Origin: Sulfuritalea sp.
GTDB taxonomy: Bacteria; Pseudomonadota; Gammaproteobacteria; Burkholderiales; Rhodocyclaceae
Assembly: GCA_016708585.1 (NCBI GenBank)
Contig: JADJFK010000007.1
Coordinates: forward strand, 62,001-126,000
Reading direction: 5' to 3'
Length of the DNA: 64,000 nucleotides
The position numbers and the translations under genes were made by a program. Each line of letters begins with the position of its first letter. Positions within the stretch are counted from its first letter, which is position 1. Shown here one piece after another: positions 17,153-25,884 of the stretch. Below the pieces are notes generated by a model. It was given only the letters and a program-made list of their open reading frames with translations. It ran no database searches and had not been told where the DNA came from.

Positions 17153-18283
17153 AATGTCCAGATGCTGGATCCCGGAATTGCGATCCATTTCCTGCGACTG
17201 CTTGCTGTGCAGCTTGATCATCAGGCGCACTTCGTTCATCGAGTCGGCGAAACGCAGGGCATCGTCGTAGCTGATGCGGCCTTCCTCGAAGAGGTCGAAC
17301 AGCGCCATGTCGAAGGTCTGCATGCCGAGTTCCTTCGATTTCTTCATGATCTCCTTGATCTCGTGGACCTCGCCCTTGAAGATCAGGTCGGCGATCAATG
17401 GCGAATTGAGCAGGACCTCCACCGCCGCCGCGCGGCCCTTGCCTTCCTTGACGGGAATCAGGCGCTGCGAAACAATGGCCTTGAGGTTGAGCGAAAGGTC
17501 CATCAACAGCTGCGGCCGGCGTTCCTCGGGGAAAAAGTTGATGATGCGGTCGATCGCCTGGTTGGCGTTGTTGGCGTGCAGCGTGCCCATCGCCAGGTGG
17601 CCGGTTTCGGCGAAGGCGATGGCGTGTTCCATCACCTCCCGGTCGCGGATCTCGCCGATCAGGATCACGTCCGGCGCCTGGCGCAGGGTATTCTTCAGCG
17701 CGATCTCCCAGGAATTGGTGTCGACGCCGACCTCGCGCTGCGTGATTATGCAGTTGCGATGATCGTGAACGTATTCGACGGGATCTTCGATGGTGATGAT
17801 GTGGCCGTAGCTGTTCTGGTTGCGATAACCGATCATCGCCGCCAGCGAGGTCGACTTGCCGGAACCCGTGCCGCCGACGAACAGCACCAGGCCGCGCTTG
17901 GTCATCGACACGTCCTTCAGCACCGGCGGCAGCTTGAGGTCCTCGAACTCGGGGATCTGCACGTTGATGGTGCGCATGATGATGCCGACACGACCCTGCT
18001 GGACGAAGGCATTGACCCGGAAGCGGCCGATGCTCGCCGGCGAGATGGCGAAGTTGCATTCCTTGGTTTCCTCGAACTCGGCCGCCTGCTTGTCGTTCAT
18101 GATGGCGCGCGCCAGTTCCTGGGTATGCTGCGCCGACAGGGGCTGCGTGGTGGCCGGCGTCATCTTGCCGTCGATCTTCATGGCCGGCGGGAAACCGGCC
18201 GTGATGAACAGGTCCGACCCCTTCTTCTGCATCATCATCGTCAGAAGCTGGTACATGAATTTAAGGCCTTCGTCGCGTTCCAT
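17147..18283 (-). CDS. pilU: Type IV pilus retraction ATPase PilU
   Basis: A 378-residue secretion-type ATPase. Walker A is GGTGSGKSTS, followed by the Asp box in TIEDPVEYVHDH, Walker B DVILIGEIRD and the His box GTLHANNANQAID. The C-terminus is longer than PilT and ends QEMDRNSGIQHLDIV, as in PilU. PilU works with PilT to retract pili under load. The ATG at 18283 is preferred over an in-frame TTG at 18298 because GAGGA lies six bases before it. It follows pilT on the minus strand after a 121-bp gap that holds a strong inverted repeat. Confidence 0.92.
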   Translation of the reverse strand: MERDEGLKFMYQLLTMMMQKKGSDLFITAGFPPAMKIDGKMTPATTQPLSAQHTQELARAIMNDKQAAEFEETKECNFAISPASIGRFRVNAFVQQGRVGIIMRTINVQIPEFEDLKLPPVLKDVSMTKRGLVLFVGGTGSGKSTSLAAMIGYRNQNSYGHIITIEDPVEYVHDHRNCIITQREVGVDTNSWEIALKNTLRQAPDVILIGEIRDREVMEHAIAFAETGHLAMGTLHANNANQAIDRIINFFPEERRPQLLMDLSLNLKAIVSQRLIPVKEGKGRAAAVEVLLNSPLIADLIFKGEVHEIKEIMKKSKELGMQTFDMALFDLFEEGRISYDDALRFADSMNEVRLMIKLHSKQSQEMDRNSGIQHLDIV

Positions 18284-18384
18284 GATGTTCCTCGTCAATC
18301 AATTTGAGCCGCGAAGCGGCGATCCAACTTAATCACCTCCCCCGCGAGGGGGAGGCCGGGAGGGGGCGGGCGTCTGATTTGCCA

Positions 18385-18426
18385 CAAGGACAATTTCCCC
18401 GGCGTCAGCCGGGGAAATTGTCCTTG
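18385..18426 (-). terminator. Perfect 19-bp inverted repeat with the pilT stop codon in its loop
   Basis: Arms 18385-18403 and 18408-18426 (CAAGGACAATTTCCCCGGC and its complement) flank the 4-base loop GTCA, which contains the pilT TGA. No T-run follows, so it may be an attenuator or RNA-stability element rather than a terminator. The adjoining 18330-18370 is a C/G-run tract also seen near 43.77 kb. Confidence 0.65.
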
Positions 18427-19448
18427 TTGGCGGCCTTGGCACGCGCCTCCGCGGGCGCAATGATTCTGCGCTTGACCAGGTCCTGCAGGTTCTGGTCCAG
18501 CGTCTGCATGCCGAAGGACTGGCCGGTCTGGATCGCCGAATACATCTGCGCCACCTTCGCCTCGCGGATCAGGTTGCGGATGGCCGGCGTGCCGACCATG
18601 ATTTCGTGCGCGGCGACGCGGCCCTTGCCGTCGATGGTCTTGCACAGGGTCTGCGAAATCACGGCCTTCAATGATTCGGACAGCATGGCGCGGATCATTT
18701 CCTTCTCGGCGGCGGGGAACACGTCGATGATGCGGTCGATGGTCTTCGCCGCGGAAGACGTGTGCAGCGTGCCGAACACCAGGTGGCCGGTTTCGGCGCC
18801 GGACATGGCCAGCCGGATGGTTTCCAGGTCGCGCATTTCGCCGACCAGGATCACGTCCGGGTCTTCGCGCAGCGCCGAGCGCAGCGCGTTGTTGAAGGAC
18901 AGCGTATGCGGGCCGACCTCGCGCTGGTTGATCAGGCACTTCTTGGATTCATGGACGAACTCGATCGGATCCTCGACCGTCAGGATGTGGCCGTATTCGC
19001 TTTCGTTCTTGTGGTTGACCATGGCCGCCAGCGTGGTCGATTTGCCGGAGCCGGTCGGACCGGTCACCAGCACCAGGCCGCGCGGCTGGTCGGCCAGCTC
19101 CTCGAAGATCTTCGGCGCGCCGAGCTCCTCGAGCGAAAGGATCTTCGAGGGAATGGTCCGCATCACCGCCGCCGCGCCGCGGTTCTGGACGAAGGCATTG
19201 ACCCGGAAGCGGGCCAGGTTGGGGACGGCGAAGGAAAAGTCGCACTCGAGGTTTTCCTCGTAGGCCTTGCGCTGCCCGTCGTTCATGATGTCATAGATCA
19301 TGGCATGCACGTCCTTGTGCTCCATGGCCGGCAGGTTGATGCGCCGGATGTCGCCATGGACGCGAATCATCGGCGGCAGGCCGGATGACAGATGCAGGTC
19401 GGACGCCTTGTTCTTGACGATGAAAGTGAGCAGTTCGGTGATGTCCAT
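18405..19448 (-). CDS. pilT: Type IV pilus retraction ATPase PilT
   Basis: A 347-residue hexameric ATPase driving twitching motility, DNA uptake and pilus retraction. It starts MDITELLTFIVKNKASDLHL, the standard PilT N-terminus. It has Walker A GPTGSGKSTT, the Asp box TVEDPIEFVH, Walker B DVILVGEMRD, the His box GTLHTSSAAKTID and the AIRNLIRE motif needed for retraction. AGGAA lies before the ATG. It is divergent from yggS with 46 bp between; this pilT-yggS-proC-yggT arrangement is conserved in many proteobacteria. Confidence 0.96.
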   Translation of the reverse strand: MDITELLTFIVKNKASDLHLSSGLPPMIRVHGDIRRINLPAMEHKDVHAMIYDIMNDGQRKAYEENLECDFSFAVPNLARFRVNAFVQNRGAAAVMRTIPSKILSLEELGAPKIFEELADQPRGLVLVTGPTGSGKSTTLAAMVNHKNESEYGHILTVEDPIEFVHESKKCLINQREVGPHTLSFNNALRSALREDPDVILVGEMRDLETIRLAMSGAETGHLVFGTLHTSSAAKTIDRIIDVFPAAEKEMIRAMLSESLKAVISQTLCKTIDGKGRVAAHEIMVGTPAIRNLIREAKVAQMYSAIQTGQSFGMQTLDQNLQDLVKRRIIAPAEARAKAANKDNFPG

Positions 19449-19494
19449 GAGCGCTTTCCTGTAGGGGGGGTGCGATATACTTTGCAGCCGCTAT

Positions 19495-20187
19495 ATGACA
19501 TCAATCGCCGCCAACTTGCAAGCTGTGCGTGCACGCATTGCCGCTGCCTGCGCCGGCGCGGGGCGGGCGACGGAGTCCGTGCAGCTGCTGGCCGTATCGA
19601 AGACCTGGCCTGCGGCCAGCGTCCGCGAGGCGATTGCCGCGGGCCAGCGCGCCTTTGGCGAAAACTACGTGCAGGAAGCGGTTGCCAAGGCCGCCGAACT
19701 GGGGGATCCCGGCCTTGAATGGCACTTCATCGGCCCGCTGCAAGGCAACAAGACCAGGCTGGTGGCCGAAAACTTTGCCTGGGTGCACTCGGTGGAACGC
19801 CTGAAAATCGCCGAGCGGCTTGCCGCGCAACGCCCGGCGGGCCTGCCTGCGCTGCAGGTTTGCCTTCAAGTGAACATTTCGGGAGAAGCGTCCAAGAGCG
19901 GCTGCAGTCCCGATGAACTGCCCGACCTGGCGCGTGCCGTCGCGGTCCTGCCGGGACTGCGGCTGCGGGGTCTGATGGCCATTCCGGAGCCCAGCGACGA
20001 CGTGCGCCTGCAGCGCAGCCGCTTTGCCCTGCTGCACGATCTGCTCGATCGCCTCGGTGCCGAAAGCCCGGGGCTCGATACGCTTTCGATGGGGATGTCG
20101 CACGATCTCGAGGCTGCCATACTGGAAGGGGCGACCATCGTGCGCATCGGCACGGCAGTTTTCGGAGAACGGGAGACGACGACATGA
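19495..20187 (+). CDS. yggS: YggS-family PLP homeostasis protein
   Basis: A 230-residue alanine-racemase-fold protein. The PLP lysine is in LLAVSKTWPA and the phosphate site in LSMGMSHDLEAAI and TIVRIGTAVFG. FGENYVQE and HFIGPLQGNK are family signatures. It has no racemase activity; the family regulates pyridoxal phosphate levels. A possible -10 (TATACT, about 19475) serves it in the short divergent gap with pilT. It overlaps proC by four bases. Confidence 0.93.
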   Translation: MTSIAANLQAVRARIAAACAGAGRATESVQLLAVSKTWPAASVREAIAAGQRAFGENYVQEAVAKAAELGDPGLEWHFIGPLQGNKTRLVAENFAWVHSVERLKIAERLAAQRPAGLPALQVCLQVNISGEASKSGCSPDELPDLARAVAVLPGLRLRGLMAIPEPSDDVRLQRSRFALLHDLLDRLGAESPGLDTLSMGMSHDLEAAILEGATIVRIGTAVFGERETTT

Positions 20188-20996
20188 AAATCACCTTCAT
20201 CGGCGGCGGCAACATGGCGGTTGCCCTCATCAGCGGACTCTACCGGCAGGGGCTCGCGGCAGCCAACATCGACGTCGTCGAACCGTCCACGGTCGCGGGC
20301 GACGCCCTGGTCGGGCGCTTCGGCGTGCGTTGCACGACGGCCGTCGATGCCACGGCCCTCGCGGCGCAGATCATCGTGCTCGCGGTCAAGCCGCAGCAGA
20401 TGAAGGAGGCCCTGACGCCGCTGGCGGGCAAACTGACCGGGCAGCTGGTGGTCAGCATCGCCGCGGGCATGCGCCTGGCCGACATCTCGCGCTGGCTCGG
20501 CGGCTACCGCCACGTGGTGCGCACCATGCCCAACACGCCGGCCCTGATCGGCGACGGCGTCACCGGCCTGTGCGCCGATCCCGGCGTCAACCAGGACGGC
20601 CGCGACAACGCGGAGAACCTCATGCGCGCCGTCGGCAGCACCTTCTGGGTGCACGACGAGGCGCAGATGGACGCCGTCACCGCCGTCTCCGGCAGCGGCC
20701 CCGGCTATGTCTTCTATTTCCTCGAAGCCATGGAAAAGGCCGCGCTCGACCTCGGCTTCGATGCCGAAACGGCGCGCCGGATCAGCGTCGAAACCTTTGC
20801 CGGCGCGGCCAAGCTGGCGGCCCAGAGCAGCGAATCACTGGCCACGCTGCGCAGCCGCGTGACCTCGAAGGGCGGCACCACCGAAGCGGCCCTGCTCGCC
20901 TTCGATGCCGCGGGCGTTGCCGCCGGCATAGAGCGCGGAATCAGGGCGGCCGATGCGCGCGGGCGCGAGCTGGGCGACATCCTCGGCAAGGACTAG
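20184..20996 (+). CDS. proC: Pyrroline-5-carboxylate reductase
   Basis: A 270-residue NAD(P)H-dependent enzyme of the last step of proline synthesis. The Rossmann start is ITFIGGGNMAVALISGL. Conserved parts are VLAVKPQQM, VRTMPNTPALIGDGVTGLC and the C-terminal VSGSGPGYVFYFLEAM and SKGGTTEAAL. The length is normal. The ATG overlaps the yggS end (ATGA). Confidence 0.96.
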   Translation: MKITFIGGGNMAVALISGLYRQGLAAANIDVVEPSTVAGDALVGRFGVRCTTAVDATALAAQIIVLAVKPQQMKEALTPLAGKLTGQLVVSIAAGMRLADISRWLGGYRHVVRTMPNTPALIGDGVTGLCADPGVNQDGRDNAENLMRAVGSTFWVHDEAQMDAVTAVSGSGPGYVFYFLEAMEKAALDLGFDAETARRISVETFAGAAKLAAQSSESLATLRSRVTSKGGTTEAALLAFDAAGVAAGIERGIRAADARGRELGDILGKD

Positions 20997-21005
20997 CCGC
21001 TTTCC

Positions 21006-21584
21006 ATGTTTGTCCAGATACTGCTTTTCATCCTCGATGCCGTCTGCGGCTTCATGACGTTGGCGCTGCTGGTGCGCTTCGCCATGCAGTGGGCGCGCGT
21101 GCCGTTTCGCAATCCGCTGGGCCAGTTCATCGTTGCCGTCACCGACTGGATGGTGCGTCCTGTGCGGCGCCTGATCCCGGGCCTGTTCGGCCTCGACATG
21201 GCCAGCCTGTTCCTGGCCTGGCTGTGGCAGGTGGCCTACCAGGGCATCGCGCTGGGCTTTAGCGGTGTCCTCGCCGCCGTGTCGCCGGCGCCGACTTTTG
21301 TGGTCGCCCTGCTGGCGCTGCTGGAGGTGGCGAAGATCGGCCTGTACCTGGTGATCGGGGCGGTGATCGTCTCGGCGGTGTTTTCCTGGGTGAATCCCCA
21401 CGCGCCCCTGGCCGGGGTGTTCAACACGCTGACGCAGCCGCTGCTGCGGCCCTTTCGTCGTTTCATTCCGCCGGTGGGCGGCGTGGACCTGTCGCCGCTG
21501 GCCCTGCTGCTGGTGCTGCAGATCGCCCTGGTCGTCCTCGACGGCCTGCGCAGGAGCATCCTGCCCTTGATGCTCGTTTCATGA
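21006..21584 (+). CDS. YggT family membrane protein
   Basis: A 192-residue protein with two YggT repeats, each of paired helices. The first (about 1-85) has PFRNPLGQFIVAVTDWMVRPVRRLIPG and the second (about 100-190) has NPHAPLAGVFNTLTQPLLRPFRRFIPP. Between them lies VSPAPTF, encoded by a copy of the dispersed 22-bp repeat, at a loop where it can be tolerated. The role of YggT is unclear; it is linked with ion stress and cell-envelope processes. It lies 9 bp after proC and overlaps the next gene by four bases. Confidence 0.88.
   Translation: MFVQILLFILDAVCGFMTLALLVRFAMQWARVPFRNPLGQFIVAVTDWMVRPVRRLIPGLFGLDMASLFLAWLWQVAYQGIALGFSGVLAAVSPAPTFVVALLALLEVAKIGLYLVIGAVIVSAVFSWVNPHAPLAGVFNTLTQPLLRPFRRFIPPVGGVDLSPLALLLVLQIALVVLDGLRRSILPLMLVS
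21276..21299 (+). repeat. Dispersed 22-bp repeat, copy 2
   Basis: GCCGTGTCGCCGGCGCCGAC followed by TTTT inside yggT, between its two domains; read as AVSPAPTF. Confidence 0.75.
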
Positions 21585-21874
21585 AATGGCTGGTCGCCGA
21601 TGAACTTGGCGTCACGCTGCGACTGCACATCCAGCCCGGCGCGAAGAAGACCGAAGTGGCGGGCCTGCACGGTGAAGCGCTGAAAATCCGCCTCGCCGCG
21701 CCGCCCGTGGATGGCAAGGCCAACGCCTGCCTCATCGCGTTTCTGGCCGATCGGCTCGCCGTCGCCCGGTCGGCGGTCAGCCTGCTGAGCGGCGACACCT
21801 CCCGCGCCAAGCGGGTACATGTCAGCGGCGTCGAACCGGCATCGGTGAAAAATGCCTTCCTGATCCCCGACTGA
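21581..21874 (+). CDS. DUF167 (YggU) family protein
   Basis: A 97-residue alpha/beta protein of the UPF0235/YggU family, recognised by VTLRLHIQPGAKKTEVAGLHG, KIRLAAPPVDGKANACLIAFL and SVSLLSGDTSRAKRV. The function is unknown. The ATG overlaps the yggT stop, and the yggS-proC-yggT-yggU order is a widespread operon. Confidence 0.92.
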   Translation: MKWLVADELGVTLRLHIQPGAKKTEVAGLHGEALKIRLAAPPVDGKANACLIAFLADRLAVARSAVSLLSGDTSRAKRVHVSGVEPASVKNAFLIPD

Positions 21875-21921
21875 TTTTTTGCGCGGCGCCGCGGCGGCGC
21901 CGGCGCAGCCAACCACCGGGA

Positions 21922-22866
21922 TCAGGTTTTCAGGTTTCCGCCAACGGAAGCGACGCCCGGATTTCCGTGGGTTCCGGCCAGCGCCGCTTCGAGCATGTCG
22001 ATGAAGGCCCGCGTCTTCGCCGGCATCAGGCGCCGCCCCGGAAATACGGCCCAGGCCGTGTGCGCGGGCATGCACCAGTCGGGCAGCACGCGGCGCAGCT
22101 CGCCGCGGCGCACGCTGGGTGCCGCGAAGTAGTCGGGCACTGCGGCAATGCCGGCGCCGGCGCGCGCGAGCTTGATCAACAGGTCCGGGGCATTGGCCAC
22201 CATCCGTGCCGGCGGCGCGCCCTGCCAGGCCTGCTCGCCGCAGCTCAGGGTCCAGCCCGCCGCTTCGCCGTTGCGCCCGAGCAGGCGCAGCGCGTCGTGT
22301 CGCTCGAGGTCTTCCGGCGACACCGGATCGCCGCGCTCGGCCAGATAGCCCGGCGCGGCATACAGGCCGCCGGAAAACACGGCGATGCGCCGTGCGGCAA
22401 GCAGCGTGTCGTCGGGCAGGTCACCCATGCGCACCGCGAGATCGAAATTTTCGCCGAGGAGGTCGACTCGCCGCGGCGAAAGGTCGAGCGCCAAAGACAC
22501 CGCCGGATGCAGTGCGATGAAGGCCGCCAGCATGTCGGTCAGCAACAGGTTGGCGAAATCGGCGGGCATCGACACCCTCAGGCGGCCGCTGGGACGCGCC
22601 TGGCGGTGCTCGCTCAGCGCCTTGACGGCATCGACCTCGGCCGCCACCTGGCGCGCGTGTTCCAGCAGTTGCAGGCCGAACTCGGTCAGTGCCAGGCGGC
22701 GCGTGGTGCGCAGCATCAGGCGCTCGCCGAGTTGCTCTTCGAGGAAGGCGACGCGGCGCGACACCGTCGATTTGGGCAGGCCGATGCGCTCGGCGGCGCG
22801 GCTGAAACTACCGGCCTCGGCGACCCGGGCGAAGATCAGCAGATCATTGGGTTCATATTGTTCCAT
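21922..22866 (-). CDS. LysR-family transcriptional regulator
   Basis: A 314-residue regulator. The N-terminal winged helix contains DLLIFARVAEAGSFSRAAER and PKSTVSRRVAFLEEQLG; a type 2 periplasmic-binding-like effector domain follows. It is divergent from azoR with 106 bp between. A palindrome at its start codon suggests autoregulation, and regulation of the azoR-pirin-doxX-dioxygenase genes is likely by position. An inducer such as a quinone or electrophile is a guess from the neighbouring genes. Confidence 0.9.
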   Translation of the reverse strand: MEQYEPNDLLIFARVAEAGSFSRAAERIGLPKSTVSRRVAFLEEQLGERLMLRTTRRLALTEFGLQLLEHARQVAAEVDAVKALSEHRQARPSGRLRVSMPADFANLLLTDMLAAFIALHPAVSLALDLSPRRVDLLGENFDLAVRMGDLPDDTLLAARRIAVFSGGLYAAPGYLAERGDPVSPEDLERHDALRLLGRNGEAAGWTLSCGEQAWQGAPPARMVANAPDLLIKLARAGAGIAAVPDYFAAPSVRRGELRRVLPDWCMPAHTAWAVFPGRRLMPAKTRAFIDMLEAALAGTHGNPGVASVGGNLKT

Positions 22867-22878
22867 TGTTGGAACAAT
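22857..22878. promoter_or_regulatory. Candidate LysR operator palindrome
   Basis: ATTGTTCC-ATTGTT-GGAACAAT, with perfect 8-bp arms, overlaps the LysR start codon. It has the T-N11-A character of LysR boxes. A second palindrome, CTTTAT-CA-ATAAAG, lies at about 22909-22922. Confidence 0.5.
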
Positions 22879-22972
22879 CTTATCAGAAATAGGGACTTCT
22901 GTTCTCTTTTCTTTATCAATAAAGTACGCATCAGACCATCACTCACCTCATCACCCAACCACGGAGAGCCCA

Positions 22973-23572
22973 ATGAACATCCTGCAAATCAATGCCAGCG
23001 CCCGCCGCGAAGCCGCCAATTCGACCCGCGTCGCCGACTCCATCACCGCCCGCCTGCAGGCGACCGATCCCGCGGCCAGCCTCACGCTGCGCGACCTTGC
23101 CGTCACGCCGCATCCAGTCCTCGATGAAGCCGCGCTCGGCGCGCTGTTCACCCCGGCCGAGAAGCGCAGCGCCGAACAGGCGGCGCGCGTCGCCCTCGAC
23201 GACGCACTGATCGCCGAAGTCCAGGCCGCCGATGCGATCGTACTCGGCGTCCCGATGTACAACTTCGGTGTGCCGGTGCAGCTGAAGAACTGGATCGATG
23301 CCATCGCCCGCAACGGCGTGACCTTCCGCTACACGGAACAGGGCCCCAAGGGCCTGCTCCAGGGCAAGACGGTCTACGTTGCGCTGGCACGCGGCGGCCG
23401 CCATCGTGGCACCGAAGCCGACAGCCAGGTGCCCTACCTGAAGACCGTGCTCGGTTTCCTCGGCATGACGGATGTGCATTTCATCTACGCCGAAGGCCTC
23501 AACATGGGCGCCGAGGCCGCCGCGCAGGGTTTCGCCGAGGCTGAAGCGGATCTGGCCGCGGTATTGGCCTGA
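22973..23572 (+). CDS. azoR: FMN-dependent NADH-azoreductase
   Basis: A 199-residue flavodoxin-fold quinone/azo reductase. The FMN phosphate loop is INASARREAANST. PMYNFGVPVQLKNWIDAI and the GGRH segment match AzoR. Such enzymes reduce quinones by two electrons and protect against thiol stress. CGGAGAG precedes the ATG at 22973. First gene of a run divergent from the LysR regulator. Confidence 0.93.
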   Translation: MNILQINASARREAANSTRVADSITARLQATDPAASLTLRDLAVTPHPVLDEAALGALFTPAEKRSAEQAARVALDDALIAEVQAADAIVLGVPMYNFGVPVQLKNWIDAIARNGVTFRYTEQGPKGLLQGKTVYVALARGGRHRGTEADSQVPYLKTVLGFLGMTDVHFIYAEGLNMGAEAAAQGFAEAEADLAAVLA

Positions 23573-23612
23573 GGCTCGCAACGCATCCATTCAATCCGAC
23601 CAGGGAAATATC

Positions 23613-24473
23613 ATGACCAGCAATCAAGTCCGCCAGTCGCGCCGCATCGAACGCCAGGTCATCGGCCGGCCGACCTCCGACGGCGCCGGCGTCAAGCTGA
23701 CGCGGGTGCTGACCCAACCGCTGCAACGCCGGCTGGATCCCTTCCTGATGCTCGATGCCTTCGGCAGCGACAATCCCGACGACTACATCGCCGGCTTTCC
23801 CGATCATCCGCATCGCGGCTTCGAAACCATCACCTACATGATCGCCGGCCGCATGCGGCATCGCGACAGCGCCGGCCATGAAGGCCTGCTCGAAAACGGC
23901 GGCGTGCAGTGGATGACCGCCGGCCGCGGCGTGATCCATTCCGAGATCCCGCAGCAGGAAGCCGGCGTCATGGAAGGCTTCCAGCTCTGGCTGAACCTGC
24001 CGGCGAGCGAGAAGATGAGCGCGCCCTGGTATCGCGATTTCGCCGCCGCCGAGCTGCCGCGCTTCGTCACCGATGCCGGCGTCGACGTGACCGTGATCGC
24101 CGGCGAAAGCCACGGCGTCACCGGTGCGGTGACGCGCGAGGCGACGGCGCCCTTGTATCTCGACCTGCACCTGCCGGCCGGCGCGCGTTTCGAGCAGCCG
24201 TTGCCGGCCGGACACAACGCCTTCGTCTATGCCTATCGCGGCGAAGTGCGGATCGGCGCGGAAACGCTGCCGGCGCAACGCATGGCGATACTGGCCAATG
24301 ACGCCGGGGCCGACGGCGTGAGCATCGAAGCCGTCGGCGAAGCGAAAGTCCTGCTGATCGCCGGCCGGCCGCTGAAGGAAGCAATAGCCCAATACGGTCC
24401 CTTCGTGATGAACACGGACCAGGAGATTTACCAGGCGCTCAATGATTTTCGGGACGGGCGCCTGGCGCAGTAG
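23613..24473 (+). CDS. Pirin family protein
   Basis: A 286-residue bicupin. The metal site is in the N-terminal domain: FPDHPHRGFETITYMIAG plus the glutamate/histidine in GRGVIHSEIP. Bacterial pirins (YhhW type) have quercetinase activity in vitro. The ATG at 23613 is chosen as the family start (QSRRIERQVIGRP follows) with AGGGA upstream; longer in-frame extension runs into azoR. It probably belongs to a LysR-controlled quinone or electrophile response. Confidence 0.92.
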   Translation: MTSNQVRQSRRIERQVIGRPTSDGAGVKLTRVLTQPLQRRLDPFLMLDAFGSDNPDDYIAGFPDHPHRGFETITYMIAGRMRHRDSAGHEGLLENGGVQWMTAGRGVIHSEIPQQEAGVMEGFQLWLNLPASEKMSAPWYRDFAAAELPRFVTDAGVDVTVIAGESHGVTGAVTREATAPLYLDLHLPAGARFEQPLPAGHNAFVYAYRGEVRIGAETLPAQRMAILANDAGADGVSIEAVGEAKVLLIAGRPLKEAIAQYGPFVMNTDQEIYQALNDFRDGRLAQ

Positions 24474-24523
24474 ATCCATTCACGCCCGCCGACCTTCCAA
24501 TTCACTTCCCAAGGAGAAATGCA

Positions 24524-24975
24524 ATGAACGATGCTTACAAAACCTATGTCCCCGTTGTCGGGCGCCTGCTGCTGGCGCTGATGTTCATCCTGTCCGGCTT
24601 CGGCAAGCTGGGCAACATCGAGGGCACCGCGGCCTTCATCGCCGGCGGCGGGCTGCCGGCGCCGACAGTACTCGCGTCGCGGTGGGCGCGCTGGAACTGT
24701 TCGGCGGGCTGGCGCTGGTGGTCGGTTACCAGGTCCGGCTGGCCGGGCTCGCGCTGGGTTTGTTCACCGTGGCGGCCAGCGTCGTCTTCCATGCCTTCTG
24801 GTCGGCACCGGCGGAACAGCAATACGTCGCCCAGCTGCTGTTCATGAAGAACATCTCGGTGGCGGGCGGCATGCTGCTGATCTCGGCACTCGGCGCCGGG
24901 CCGCTGAGCATCGATGCGCGGATTGCGGCCGGAGCCGCGACGCGTTTCAAGCCGGCCCTGGCGCAAAACGCCTGA
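24524..24975 (+). CDS. DoxX family membrane protein, interrupted by a frameshift
   Basis: The first frame gives MNDAYKTYVPVVGRLLLALM and FILSGFGKLGNIEGTAAFIA, the normal DoxX N-terminus. Around 24672-24680 the homologous frame switches, continuing VAVGALELFGGLALVVGYQ and so on to a stop at 24975. One base appears to be missing. Joined, the protein is about 150 residues with four membrane helices, the usual size. DoxX-type proteins are small integral membrane subunits, some linked to thiol or redox stress. An AAGGAG site precedes the ATG. The break is close to a decayed-looking piece of the dispersed repeat (CCGGCGCCGAC). Sequencing error or a real mutation cannot be told apart here. Confidence 0.82.
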
Positions 24976-24997
24976 GCCATCGAGCGGATATCCGGCC

Positions 24998-25783
24998 ATG
25001 ACCCGGGCTCCGGTCTTGTTCATCTCCCACGGTGCGCCGACCTTCGCGCTCGAACCCGGCAAGCTCGGCGCCCGGCTCCAGGCCATGGGCAAAGGCTTGT
25101 CCGGCGTCGAGGCGGTGCTGGTCGTATCGCCGCATTGGCAGACGGAAGGAGTGAGGGTCATGGCCGACAAGGCGCCCGCCACGCTGCACGATTTCGGCGG
25201 CTTTCCGCAGCCGCTGTATGAGCTGCAGTATCCGGCACGCGGCCACCCGCAGTTCGCGGTGGAGGCGACTCGACTACTGGCCGATGCAGGATTCAAGGCC
25301 AGCCTCGACGACGGGCGCGGCCTGGATCACGGCGCCTGGGTGCCGCTGCTGCACCTGCTGCCGGCCGCCGACATTCCCGTGTTCCAGGTGTCGATGCCGC
25401 ACACTCTTGATGCGACCGGTGCGCTGCACCTCGGCCGCGCCCTGGCCCCGCTGCGGCAGCGCGGCGTGCTGATCGTCGGCTCCGGCAGCATGACGCACAA
25501 CCTGCATGAATTCCGCCTGTCTGCCACAAACGAGGCGGCCTACGTCAGGGAATTCGCCGCGTGGGTGCGGCAGGCGGTGCTTGCCGACGCGGCGGATACG
25601 CTGGCGGACTACCGCCGGCTGGCGCCGCATGCCGCGCGCGCCCATCCCACCGAGGAACACTTCCTGCCGCTGCTGGTCGCCATCGGCGCCAATGAGGGGA
25701 AAGGCACCGCGCGGATCATCGCGGACGAAACCACTTACGGGGTGCTGTCCATGGAGTCCTATGCCTGGGGGCTGGCGGACTGA
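24998..25783 (+). CDS. DODA-type extradiol ring-opening dioxygenase (LigB superfamily)
   Basis: A 261-residue class III extradiol dioxygenase-like protein. Metal-ligand histidines are in FISHGAPTFAL, SPHW and GLDHGAWVPLLHLLP, with a further conserved His in GSGSMTHNLHEF. It is close to the YgiD/4,5-DOPA dioxygenase group found beside DoxX and pirin genes in many proteobacteria. The natural substrate is not known. It starts 22 bp after doxX and ends the gene run. Confidence 0.9.
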   Translation: MTRAPVLFISHGAPTFALEPGKLGARLQAMGKGLSGVEAVLVVSPHWQTEGVRVMADKAPATLHDFGGFPQPLYELQYPARGHPQFAVEATRLLADAGFKASLDDGRGLDHGAWVPLLHLLPAADIPVFQVSMPHTLDATGALHLGRALAPLRQRGVLIVGSGSMTHNLHEFRLSATNEAAYVREFAAWVRQAVLADAADTLADYRRLAPHAARAHPTEEHFLPLLVAIGANEGKGTARIIADETTYGVLSMESYAWGLAD

Positions 25784-25884
25784 AGCGCAGCGCATGTCGC
25801 GCCCATGACCGCTCGGTAATTGTTTCCGGCCGGCAGGAAACGCTGTCCGGCTTTCAGCAGGAAATGCAGACGACGCGAGCAGCC

